From NCBI GenBank assembly GCA_000482145.1, contig AUXH01000044.1, positions 1 to 57,501 on the forward strand: DNA of 57,501 nucleotides, read 5' to 3'. How positions within the stretch are numbered: the stretch's first letter is position 1; every line of letters begins with the position of its first letter. This stretch comes from Strigomonas culicis. Its lineage: Eukaryota; Euglenozoa; Kinetoplastea; Trypanosomatida; Trypanosomatidae. A program made the translations under genes and the position numbers. Under the pieces are notes generated by a model, which made no database searches, had not been told where the DNA came from, and saw nothing but the letters and a program-made list of their open reading frames with translations. This document shows positions 18,703 through 27,609 of the stretch, in pieces.

Positions 18703-21700
18703 TCAGCGCCTGGCCCTCTGGCGGCGGTAGGCGTCTCGCTTCTTCTGCAGCCCCTCTTTGTACTTCGCCTTGAGATGCGCATTTTGGGGGTCGCTGATGT
18801 TGGCCCGCACGACGCGGTAGCGGAAGTTAAAGGGAACCCGACCGCCCACATGGTTCGACAGCTGCTTCGCGAGGCGGTAGCGCTCCTTGTTGGAGGCGCC
18901 TCGGTTCCGTAGGAAGTCTCGTTCCAACAAGGAGCGGCGCCGCTGCTTCTTCTCTGGGTCCGCCGACGAGGCGAGTGCACTGCGCCCCGCGGCCATGTTG
19001 GCGCGGTGCAGCGCCTCCTCCTCGGGGTCCATCACGTCGAACTGCTCGAAAACGGACCCGAGGCGCGACGCCTCCTCCATGCGCACGCCCACCGGCACCA
19101 CGTCGTGCGGGTGCTCGTACAGCTGCATGAGGTCGGTGGCGGGCTCGCCTCCCTCACTGTCCGCCGCCGGCGCCGGGGCATCGGCCGGCACCGCCGCCTC
19201 GACCGCCGCCGTCTCGCTCGCCTCCTCGGCGCCGAGCAGATCAAGCCACGGCGAGTGCACGACCGTCTCGGCCGCTGCCAGCGCGTCGCCCGGCGGCGCG
19301 GGGGTGTCGGGCCGCGCCTGCGCCGGCTGGGGCTCCTGCACCGCCGCGACGGTGCTCTGCAGCTGCGGCGTGAAGTGCTCGTCAAAGTCCAAGATGGGGC
19401 TGTCGTCGATGAGGTTCGTGTCGCCGGCCTCGACCTGCGCCGGCACCTCCGTCTGGAGCACCTGCAGCCCCCCCGGCCGGGCGGCGGGGCCGCGCCGCCG
19501 CAGCGCGCCCTCGCACGCGCCCATGCGCCGCACCAGCGCCGCGTCGTCGCAGCAGAGGATCAGCTCCGCCGACGCCGGGGCGAGCGTGTGCAGCATGGCG
19601 AACAGCAGCACCATCTGGTCGTTGTCGCTCGCGGCGGGATCGAGCGCGGCGAAGGCCGCGTCGGCGGCGTCCGCGCCGCCCTGCTGCGGCCCCCGCTCCC
19701 CTGGGAGGAGGAAGGCGTGGGCGAGGAGGCACTCCGTGAAGTGCAGTAGGCGCCGCTGCAGGGCGCCGCCCTCCTGCCGCCGCGGCCCCCCTGACGCGTG
19801 CTCCTGCGTGAGGGCAAAGAGAGACTGCAGGCGCTGCCTCGCCAGGACCGCTTCCTGCTGGATCGACTCCTGCAGGGCCGGGTCGAAGGAGATGATGGTA
19901 CTTGGAGTGGATCCCTCCAGCTTCGCGGAGCGGGTGAGCTGCTGAAGGAGGATGTAGGGGAACAGCACGAGGACGCGCTTTCCCTCCGCCTCGCGCCTCT
20001 GCTTGCCCACCTTCAGGAACGCCTCGCCCGTCTCCACGAAGGAGGTGTCCATCAGATAGATGACGTCGAAGCGCTGCAGGTAGTCGCGGATCGACGCCAG
20101 GTCGGTCATGATCCCATCCGTCTCTTCTCGCAAGCAGTAGTCGCGGAAGTGCGGGACCTCCTCGCCGATGGCGCTGACGTCGAGCATGGGCATCGCGGCG
20201 GTGATGGCGTTGACGGCGGTGTCCACGCCCGTGGCCCCCTTTGCGCTGCTGCGGTAGTAGCGGAGGGCCGCCCGCCGCAGCGGGGCTGACACCGCCACCA
20301 GCTCCTCCGCGCGCGTGTCCGCGCCGCAGCGCCCCGAGCGCAGCAGCAGCTGCTGCACCTTCTGCGGGCCGAGGCTGTGCAGCAGGACGCTGTAGAAGGC
20401 TTCCTCGTCCAGGGCGTTGCGGTAGTAAAAGAAGTCCGTGTACTGGTACTTCCAGTAGTGCTCCAGCATCTTGTTCGTCTCGTGCTGCTCGTCCAGCTGC
20501 CGCCGGAAGTCAATATCGTGGAGCTGTTCGTTGAAGAGGCGCTGCTGGTCCGCGAGGGAGCCGTCCGCGGCCACGAGCGCGACCGTGCGCGTCCAGTCGA
20601 GCACGCGCAAATTGGCCGCCTTCATGCGCTCGATGGTGCGCAGCGCGGCCGTCGGCTGCGTGCGGCCGAGGGCGACGATCAAGTAGTGGTACAGCTCGGG
20701 CGTCAGGCCGCCCGCCTGCACAAGGTCGTGCCGGAAGGCGCGCGCGGTCGCGTCCGACGTCTGGCGCCAGATCGGATGCGGCGGCTTCGCAGCGGCACCC
20801 TTCTGCGCCCGGGCGGCCTCCTCCACCACGGCCTCCTTGTACTGCTGCAGCAGCGCAATGACGGCCTTGGCATCTCTGCGGTCGAAGGAGGCGTGCTCGA
20901 GCTGTCGCAGGAGGTCCGGGTGCAGCAGCGAGTCGATCAGCGCCGGGCGGGCGGCGTCGCGCGGCGGGTGGGGGACGCCCCCCTCCAGGTGCGGGAACGT
21001 GTGGCAGTGGCTGCGCCCGGGATACCCGTGCGCCACATACGCGCGCACGTCCTCATCCGTGACGGGCAGCGCCTCGGCAAACTGCACCAGCTCCGGGTCC
21101 GTGAGCCGGGGCCGCAGGTGCCGGAAGGCGCAGCAGAAGGCATGGAGCTGCTCCCGCTCCTCGTCCGTCGAGGGGCGCGGGTGCTGGAAGGACGCCACCC
21201 GCTCTCGGCCGCCGGACACATTGTACGTGTCCGTGTCCTCGTACAGGACGTCTGTTGCAAAGTGGTCCAGGTAGCTCTCGCGCACCGCAGCGGCCATGTC
21301 CTCCGCGCTCTCGTCGCTGGGCGAGGCCGCGCTCACACGCAGCAGCCACACGTACGGGCCCAGGCCGCCGGCGCCCGCACGGTCGCTCTGCAGCCAGAAC
21401 TTGTGCCAGCGGAACGCCATGCTGAGGTCCTTCCCCACCTCGCACAGCCGCATGTACGCGGCCAGGGCGTTAGGGCCTGCCTTGTGGCTGTGCACGAGCA
21501 CCCCGAAGAGCTCCTGGCTGTACCCGTACGCCTCCTTCTTGAGCGCCGCGCTCGCCTGCAGCTGGACGACCGACGCCGCCCACGAGAGGAGCCGCGCGCA
21601 GTGCGCATCCTGTAGAAGGTGCCGGTGCTCATGGAGCCGGAAGCCCACGAACCACGGCCGCGGCTCCTGGTACACCGCGCGCCGGATCTCGTCTAGCCCC

Positions 21701-21765
21701 TTTGTGGCGCTCCAGTTTTTGAACACATCACTGTAGTTTTTCCGCCCCTTCACACCTCCCCACAT
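18703..21765 (-). CDS. Large PIN-domain protein, probable ribonuclease or RNA-binding factor
   Basis: 1020 aa. The N-terminal 540 residues are helix-rich with pairs of helices that could be PPR/TPR-like repeats. A PIN-like domain follows (about 565-750): a hydrophobic strand ending in D573 (YLMDTS), a long helix with LLQQLTR, a DND at 714-716 and a final strand with CCDD at 739-741, giving the usual acidic cluster. An Ala/Pro-rich stretch (800-900) leads into a basic C-terminus ending RRQRARR, suited to RNA binding. The Asp pattern suggests an active nuclease. The layout recalls PRORP (PPR plus nuclease) but lacks a visible PRORP zinc site, and it is longer. A mitochondrial ribosome-assembly or mRNA factor is another option; I cannot decide. 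Confidence 0.65.
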   Translation of the reverse strand: MWGGVKGRKNYSDVFKNWSATKGLDEIRRAVYQEPRPWFVGFRLHEHRHLLQDAHCARLLSWAASVVQLQASAALKKEAYGYSQELFGVLVHSHKAGPNALAAYMRLCEVGKDLSMAFRWHKFWLQSDRAGAGGLGPYVWLLRVSAASPSDESAEDMAAAVRESYLDHFATDVLYEDTDTYNVSGGRERVASFQHPRPSTDEEREQLHAFCCAFRHLRPRLTDPELVQFAEALPVTDEDVRAYVAHGYPGRSHCHTFPHLEGGVPHPPRDAARPALIDSLLHPDLLRQLEHASFDRRDAKAVIALLQQYKEAVVEEAARAQKGAAAKPPHPIWRQTSDATARAFRHDLVQAGGLTPELYHYLIVALGRTQPTAALRTIERMKAANLRVLDWTRTVALVAADGSLADQQRLFNEQLHDIDFRRQLDEQHETNKMLEHYWKYQYTDFFYYRNALDEEAFYSVLLHSLGPQKVQQLLLRSGRCGADTRAEELVAVSAPLRRAALRYYRSSAKGATGVDTAVNAITAAMPMLDVSAIGEEVPHFRDYCLREETDGIMTDLASIRDYLQRFDVIYLMDTSFVETGEAFLKVGKQRREAEGKRVLVLFPYILLQQLTRSAKLEGSTPSTIISFDPALQESIQQEAVLARQRLQSLFALTQEHASGGPRRQEGGALQRRLLHFTECLLAHAFLLPGERGPQQGGADAADAAFAALDPAASDNDQMVLLFAMLHTLAPASAELILCCDDAALVRRMGACEGALRRRGPAARPGGLQVLQTEVPAQVEAGDTNLIDDSPILDFDEHFTPQLQSTVAAVQEPQPAQARPDTPAPPGDALAAAETVVHSPWLDLLGAEEASETAAVEAAVPADAPAPAADSEGGEPATDLMQLYEHPHDVVPVGVRMEEASRLGSVFEQFDVMDPEEEALHRANMAAGRSALASSADPEKKQRRRSLLERDFLRNRGASNKERYRLAKQLSNHVGGRVPFNFRYRVVRANISDPQNAHLKAKYKEGLQKKRDAYRRQRARR

Positions 21766-22761
21766 GCACAGAGAGGGGGACCGAGTGGAGGATTCGACAC
21801 ACTAGAAATAACAACACCTAAGCAACAACAAGAAGCTAATGAATGAAGAGTGGGAAAGGACCCACTGTGAACAACTAGTAGGGACTTTAGAATTGACAAA
21901 GCAGTGCGTGTCCAGGAGAAGTGAGAGCGAGGGATGAGTTCGAAAGTGGGCAGTGCATTGTTCTCATTACTTTTTTGTGTACTTGTAAGTCAGTGTGTTG
22001 CTCATGTGATTAAAACCAACCCGAATAAACGCATCAAACAGTGAAAAAAAAAAGAGAATAATACTTACAGTTATTACTTTACTTCCAAGAAGGAGGCGGA
22101 CGACGAAAAAAAGAATTGTAGTATGTGTGTATTAAATATTCACTTACGCATTAAGTTAATTATAATAATAAAAAAAAATTAGAGGATAATTCAAAACGAA
22201 CAGAAAAAGGTCACAAAAGACAAAACAAGAAATTGTTTCTTAATTACGCGGACTGTTACAATAATGTGAATCTTAACCGATGTGGCTTCTTTTTTTCTCA
22301 ACGGCATTATTGATTTTCTGTGCACCAATCGTATTAGTTTTTGCTTTTCTTTAGATTTTTGAGATCGTGATTATGATACTAATCAACTTCTTTGTTTTCT
22401 TCTTACTTTTCAACCAATTGTGTATTTCATTTTTTTTTTTTGAGAGTGTTGATATAGTTCCTTTTTTTTTCTTTTACGGTTGATGAGCTTTGTACATCGA
22501 TTCACAAAAAGAGAATGCCTTGAAAAAAAAAATGAAAACAACTGTTACAACGTGAAATCGCAATATGGCGAATGCCATTTTTTCACTCGTTGTTGTAGCT
22601 TTCTATAGTTACAGCGGTTTCTCTTCCTTTACACCCCCCTCTTCCCCTACACATCACGTGTATCGTCAACACATGTATACATGCATGCCTGTGTATGTAG
22701 TGAATTAGGCGTGAAAGGAATGCGGAAAAAGATCACGCGGACGCGACTTCAACATGCGCTC
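21766..22761. other. 1-kb AT-rich intergenic region
   Basis: Very AT-rich with many homopolymer A and T runs. It would hold the long 3' UTR of the SDR gene and the leader of the PIN gene. I looked for tRNA-like or repeated elements and saw none. Confidence 0.6.
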
Positions 22762-24249
22762 TTACCTTTTCCGTCCAAGCACGCGGAGCGCCACGGTGGC
22801 CGTGATGGCCGCCAACGCGACAACGGAGCTTACCCGCAGAGCAGTGGCTAGTGGAGAGGGTGTCGCGGCGCTCGCGTCCTTGTTGGGCACCTCCCCGCCG
22901 CGGATCATTTGGTCCACACAGGCACTAATGGTTTCTTCGATGGGGGTGAAGTGGAGCCCCAGCTCATCCACCGCGCGGCGATTGTCCAGGCGGCGCTTGA
23001 CGCCGAGACTGCGCCACCAGCTCTTGACGTTCTTGGAGAGGCCGTCGGAGGACTGCGTGGTGCCAACCAGCAGCGTCATGAACGTGTTCGCGATGCGCGT
23101 CGGAGGCGTCAGGTGCGGGTACAGCTTCTTGATAATCCGCGCCATCTCGAGCAGACTAAGGCACTGGTTCGAGATGATGACGCGCTGCTGGTTCACCTCA
23201 GTGGACTCCAGCGCGCGCACGAGCGCCTCGGCAACATCGCGGACGTCGACGAAGTTGTACGACACGTCGGGGCAGAAGGGGAAGTAGCGCGGCGCGGTGG
23301 CCAGGTTCTGGATCATGAGCATCGCCTCGCTCGTCTCCTCTGTGCAGCTGGGCCCGATCGTGACGGACGGTAGCAGCACCACGAGCTCCACCATGCCCAG
23401 CATCGTCCGGATGCGCCACGCCTCGTTCTCGAAGGCTAACTTGGCTAGCGCCACCGTCTCGTTCGCGGCCGCGTTGTTCCAGTTGCTCTCGTCGAACATG
23501 CCGGACGGCGGCTCCGGGTCATTGACGTTGAACACGGACGTCGCGGCGCCGGTCAGCACGACACGCTTGACGGTCGACTTGCCGGCGAGGCGGATACCGT
23601 CGAAGAGCGCGCGCACCGCCTCCACGTGGTACGTCACGGGCCCCTTCTTTTTGGAGACGGAGCTGGGGCAGCCGCAGTGTATGATGTAGCGGCAGCCGCG
23701 GATGACATCGCGCAGGGCGGAGGAGCTAGTCATGTCTAATTGCGTAATGGAGATGCGGTTGGTGGCCTCGCTAGTGTAAAAGGTGTCCATCAGCTGCGGC
23801 TTGGTCGTGTCCGAGAGCGTGACGCGGACTGTGAAGCCCATGTCCAGCAGCTTCGCCACAACGTGGCTGGAAATGTACGTGTAGTCGCCGATGACGAGCA
23901 CGACGATCTTCGACTTCGCCAGACGCGTCCGCTCCTTCTCCGTCTCCGACGCGAGGTGGTTGAGGATCGTGCTGACGGGGAGCGTGCGCTGCGCCGCGAG
24001 CGGGCTGTTCGTCTCCTGCTGCTCCGAGTCCGAAAAGGCGTCGCTGTTCATCGCGTTGAGGTCGAGCGCGCTACCGGAAAACACCTTCTGCAGTGTCTCG
24101 ATGCCCGGCTGCGGGCGGAGGGGCTCGCCGTCCTCTGTAAAGAAGTCCATACCGGGGCCCAGCACGTGCGGGCGTTCTACTAAGTTAGGTCTATAAATGG
24201 TGTCCATATCCTCTAGAGAGAGGCAGCTACCCGAAAATACACGGAACAT
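22762..24249 (-). CDS. Tail-anchored extended SDR-like protein with degenerate active site
   Basis: 495 aa. Residues about 114-440 have the extended short-chain dehydrogenase fold (dihydroflavonol reductase/3-beta-HSD type): a first strand KIVVLVIGDYTY, DMTSS after strand 3, VVLTGAAT, VVLLPSVTIGP and YNFVDVRDVAEAL. However, the NAD-binding glycine motif reads GDYTYIS (121-127), lacking the second and third Gly, and the YxxxK site reads VALAK (266-270), keeping K270 but not the Tyr. The last 26 residues form one hydrophobic helix with a basic end (RVLGRKR), a tail anchor for ER or mitochondrial outer membrane. The first 70 residues carry a duplicated motif, VFSGSCLSLEDM (4-15) and VFSGSALDLNAM (56-67). 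Orthologues are usually labelled NAD(P)-dependent steroid dehydrogenase-like; catalytic activity is doubtful. Confidence 0.8.
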   Translation of the reverse strand: MFRVFSGSCLSLEDMDTIYRPNLVERPHVLGPGMDFFTEDGEPLRPQPGIETLQKVFSGSALDLNAMNSDAFSDSEQQETNSPLAAQRTLPVSTILNHLASETEKERTRLAKSKIVVLVIGDYTYISSHVVAKLLDMGFTVRVTLSDTTKPQLMDTFYTSEATNRISITQLDMTSSSALRDVIRGCRYIIHCGCPSSVSKKKGPVTYHVEAVRALFDGIRLAGKSTVKRVVLTGAATSVFNVNDPEPPSGMFDESNWNNAAANETVALAKLAFENEAWRIRTMLGMVELVVLLPSVTIGPSCTEETSEAMLMIQNLATAPRYFPFCPDVSYNFVDVRDVAEALVRALESTEVNQQRVIISNQCLSLLEMARIIKKLYPHLTPPTRIANTFMTLLVGTTQSSDGLSKNVKSWWRSLGVKRRLDNRRAVDELGLHFTPIEETISACVDQMIRGGEVPNKDASAATPSPLATALRVSSVVALAAITATVALRVLGRKR

Positions 24250-25051
24250 TTTCCTTATATTTATTCTTATTAATTACTTATTTTATTTTATTTTATTTTT
24301 ATTGTGTTCTGATTTCAGTGTCTACTTTTTCTTTTAAATCCTTATCCGCCGTTTTCCGTGCCTAAGAGAGAGTGTTTAGTGAACGAAAAAGCAGTTTTAA
24401 AGGCTAAAGGTGATGCTATGACAATGAACGATTGTCCTTTTCTTCTCCCCTTTCTCCTTGTCCGAGGGCGATGCCAACCTGTTTGAGGAAGAATGTATAT
24501 TACTTGTGTTGTACTGCTGTAAAGCTCCGAAATGAATCCACCAGAGCTGTGGTGAAGCGTGCAAGCAAAAACAAAAAAAAGCAAATCCAAGCAAGCAAGA
24601 AATAAACGTGAAATGGGTAAAAATGACTGATAAGTGTACAAGATACCTTTTTGCAGTCTAAGTGGCAAAGAAAGATAATAGTATATAGATGTAAAAAATA
24701 ACAAAAAATATAGAAGCACGAAGGGACTATCCTAGATACGTGTATATTTAGACGCACTACGCCACTTCTTGTGTTTCTTGCGCCGTACAAAATATAACGT
24801 ACAACACGTATATGAAAAGAGAGTGAGAGAGATGAATAGAGAGAGAGAAAGAGATGAGCAGTAGAAAGACAGGGATTATAAATAACAAGACGCACACTCA
24901 TCATCTAATCATCATGCAATTCCGATGCACAGCAACAAAAAAAAAGCAAAACATCTACGTGCCGGTTTGAAAGCTGTGTAAGATATATATATATATATAA
25001 AAGGGAAGCACCCTCTGCTAGTGCCAGGACATCCTCCCCTCCACCCTTCTT
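24250..25051. other. Intergenic region with (AT)n
   Basis: About 800 bases of AT-rich DNA with an AT run at 24983-24999 and GA-rich (plus-strand) tracts near 24820-24860. The tract could act as a pyrimidine tract on the transcribed strand. No gene recognised. Confidence 0.6.
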
Positions 25052-27280
25052 TCAATGGTCAAAGAAAACTTCTTGAGAGTCGGCGTTGTTTGGTCGCGGC
25101 TGCACGTACTGCGTCAGCAAACCGTAATTGGACTTCACTGCCGTCAGTGTCTTCAGGTGGCCGAGGTGCTGCCGCAACAGCGGCTCGCTCGTGCGCAGCG
25201 GCGCCTTCCCTCTGGGGCCGCCCGCGCCGGCGGCCGTGCTCTGCCGCCCGCTGGCCGAGGCGGGCGAGCGGCGCCGCTGCGGCGAGTTTGGCTTCGACGT
25301 GGGCGCCGTCTTGCGCCCCGTCACGGGTGGCGGCTTGCGCGGGGTGCTCTTCTTGGCGCTGGGGCGGCGCCCCGGCGGTGTCTTGCGACTGCCGGCGGTG
25401 CGCGGGCCGCGCCGCGGGGGGTGCGGCTCGCTCTGCTGCGTGCTCCGCGCGATGGTGGAGCACGAGGCCTCCCCGTCCCGCTCCCTGCTGCTGTCCCTGC
25501 CGGTGGCGGACGCGGCCACCGAGCTATCCGCTGCGTATGAGGACGGTTTGGTGTGCGGCTGCTTACTCGCTGTGGAAGATGTCGACGGGCCCGTGGGCCT
25601 GGCGAGGGTCGGCCCGACCCCCTCCTCTTCCTCTACACCCAGAAGAGTGTTCGCGTTCGTGCCCGGTGCGGTGGCCGCCGTCCGCCCGTCCGCGTCGAAG
25701 CAGGCGGTGCGCTCCAGCTCCAAGAGCGCCTCGTTGAGGCGGTGGTCAAACGTTTCGGCGTACGTGTGGTCGATAAAGCAGCTGTTGTGCATCGGCGCGC
25801 CGCCGCGCCGGGGCGTGCGCCGCGCGAGGCGGCCGGAGTGGCAGCTGTGCTCCGCGCTCAGCGGCTCGGACGCGGAGATGAAGGAGGCGGAGAGCGTGTG
25901 GCGCTCGCGTCCCTCCACCCGTTCGCGCCGTGCCGGTCGCTCCGTCCCGGCGCTGTGGTCCTCGCGCCGCGGTGGGACCGACTTCGCGGCCAAGACGCTC
26001 GCGGCCGTGGCGGCCGACGCCACAGCAGCGGTGTCCGCGTCCGTCGGCGACACCTCCGCGCGCGGGGCGGGGCGCACCGCCTCCGGCTGGGACACCGTCA
26101 AGGGCTCCCCCCGGCCGCTGGCGCGCGCCGAGGGCGAGCGGCGCCGCTTCGCGGACGCCGTCACGGCCTCCGGGCTCGCCGACGCAGCGGTGCGGTCGCT
26201 CTCGAGGCGCTGCGGCTCCTGCGACGCGCGTCGGGCGGCCACAGCCGTCTGGCGTGCGGCGGTGCGCGGCGTGGGGCTGAGCGCGTCGTCACGGCCGCGC
26301 CCGTCCTGCCGCGGCCCCGGTCCGCTCTCGGGCAGAGGGGGCGAGGCCTCTCCTTCCATGGACACGGTGGGGTGCTGGTGCATCAGCATTGACGCCGTCG
26401 CGCGCAGTTTTGCTTCCATGCACGGGGACACGGGTGCCTTGGCCTTCGATTCCGCCGCGCGCAGCTCCCAGGCCTGCAGGAGAATGTCTTGCTTCGCACC
26501 CCGCGCCACGTGCGACCACGTCCCGCTGGCGAGCTGTACGTGCGCCACGCCCTTCGCGAGTGCGATCCGCTGGGGCGCGTGTGGGTGTGAGTGCCTCGTG
26601 CTGTGCCCGGCGACTGGCGCCGCTGGCTCTTCCTTCTCTCCCGGACACAGTTGCTCTACGATGACAGCAGCCAAGGAGAGCTCCGCCAAATCGGATATGA
26701 CCAGCGTGTCATCGAGACGCAGCCAGCACCGGTCGCTGTACTTCATCTCGCTCACCGTGCACGGGAGACTCTCGCGTAAGCACGCCGTGGCCTGGCTGCA
26801 GGTGCCCGTAGCACTGCTGCTACTGCTACTGCTGTCGATCGTATGAGGGTCTGCGTGTCCTTGCACAGTGCCCATGTCGCCGCCCGGTGAGCCGCGCTTG
26901 AGGCGCAGGAGGTGGTTCTTGTCGAACGACTGCACCGACACACTATACGCCGACAGCGCGTCATGTACAGGACACGGAGGAGCCGCGCCTGGTGACCGGT
27001 GCAATATCACGTCCACCTGAAAAAGAGACTTGGAGACGCGCTTGTTGTTGCCGCAGACCCAATACAAACCGCCGCTGTGTCTGCCGAACGTTCGGGCGCG
27101 GTTCAAGGGTCGAGGTTCGCTTCCATCCATGTCAGCCACCGCGTCGCTGGACACCTTCAAGTCGATTATACTATTCCCTGTAAAAGAAAGTGGAGACGCC
27201 TTGAGGGGGCGCACGACAAAGTAGAAGGCAGCTATGTTTACAGGAGAGCACTCCTCGTCCGCCCTTGGTGAGGCAGACAT
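25052..27280 (-). CDS. Large low-complexity protein of unknown function
   Basis: 742 aa. Residues 1-250 have mixed beta-type sequence (for example FYFVVRPL, GLYWVCGNN, SLFQVDVIL, RCWLRLDDTLVISDL) and could form a C2-like or similar beta-sandwich. Residues 280-690 are Ser/Thr/Ala/Arg/Pro-rich and almost surely disordered, with many RR and SP sites. The last 50 residues (LGHLKTLTAVKSNYGLLTQYV) look ordered and may be a binding helix. I do not recognise a family. The basic, disordered middle resembles cytoskeleton-associated or scaffold proteins of trypanosomatids, but this is only an impression. Confidence 0.7.
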   Translation of the reverse strand: MSASPRADEECSPVNIAAFYFVVRPLKASPLSFTGNSIIDLKVSSDAVADMDGSEPRPLNRARTFGRHSGGLYWVCGNNKRVSKSLFQVDVILHRSPGAAPPCPVHDALSAYSVSVQSFDKNHLLRLKRGSPGGDMGTVQGHADPHTIDSSSSSSSATGTCSQATACLRESLPCTVSEMKYSDRCWLRLDDTLVISDLAELSLAAVIVEQLCPGEKEEPAAPVAGHSTRHSHPHAPQRIALAKGVAHVQLASGTWSHVARGAKQDILLQAWELRAAESKAKAPVSPCMEAKLRATASMLMHQHPTVSMEGEASPPLPESGPGPRQDGRGRDDALSPTPRTAARQTAVAARRASQEPQRLESDRTAASASPEAVTASAKRRRSPSARASGRGEPLTVSQPEAVRPAPRAEVSPTDADTAAVASAATAASVLAAKSVPPRREDHSAGTERPARRERVEGRERHTLSASFISASEPLSAEHSCHSGRLARRTPRRGGAPMHNSCFIDHTYAETFDHRLNEALLELERTACFDADGRTAATAPGTNANTLLGVEEEEGVGPTLARPTGPSTSSTASKQPHTKPSSYAADSSVAASATGRDSSRERDGEASCSTIARSTQQSEPHPPRRGPRTAGSRKTPPGRRPSAKKSTPRKPPPVTGRKTAPTSKPNSPQRRRSPASASGRQSTAAGAGGPRGKAPLRTSEPLLRQHLGHLKTLTAVKSNYGLLTQYVQPRPNNADSQEVFFDH

Positions 27281-27609
27281 CTGTATATCTATGCGAATCT
27301 AGAAGTAAGGATGAAAAGTAAGTTGTAGTTTTGCACTTGACAAAAGAAAGGAAAAAAAAAGAAGAGGAAAAGAAGTGATTGCGGCAGAAAACATGCACAG
27401 TAAATGCATACAAGTAGATTCATATTGTGCCAACGTGCCTCGGAAACAAAGCTTAACAGTATGCGAAAGTGAATGCTCCAGTTTCATAGATAATATACAC
27501 CGATACAGATTACACAGAATAATATACTGCAAGAAAAAAAAATCTAAGCCATCCAACAGGATGGACAATGGTATTGGCGAAAAAAAAAAGTCTATAAAGA
27601 GGGTCGAAA
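27281..27609. other. Intergenic region, Ubl/CesT gene to low-complexity gene
   Basis: AT-rich, with A-rich runs at 27350-27375 and 27530-27600 on the plus strand. No gene or RNA recognised. Confidence 0.6.

Noticed and set aside
22000..22700. Possible tRNA or small RNA genes in the AT-rich 22-kb spacer
   Set aside because: No cloverleaf, A/B box pair or repeated structured element was found by eye.
24895..24925. Minus-strand ATGATGA/GATGATGA motifs resembling a snoRNA C box
   Set aside because: No D box (CTGA) is found at a suitable distance downstream on the minus strand.
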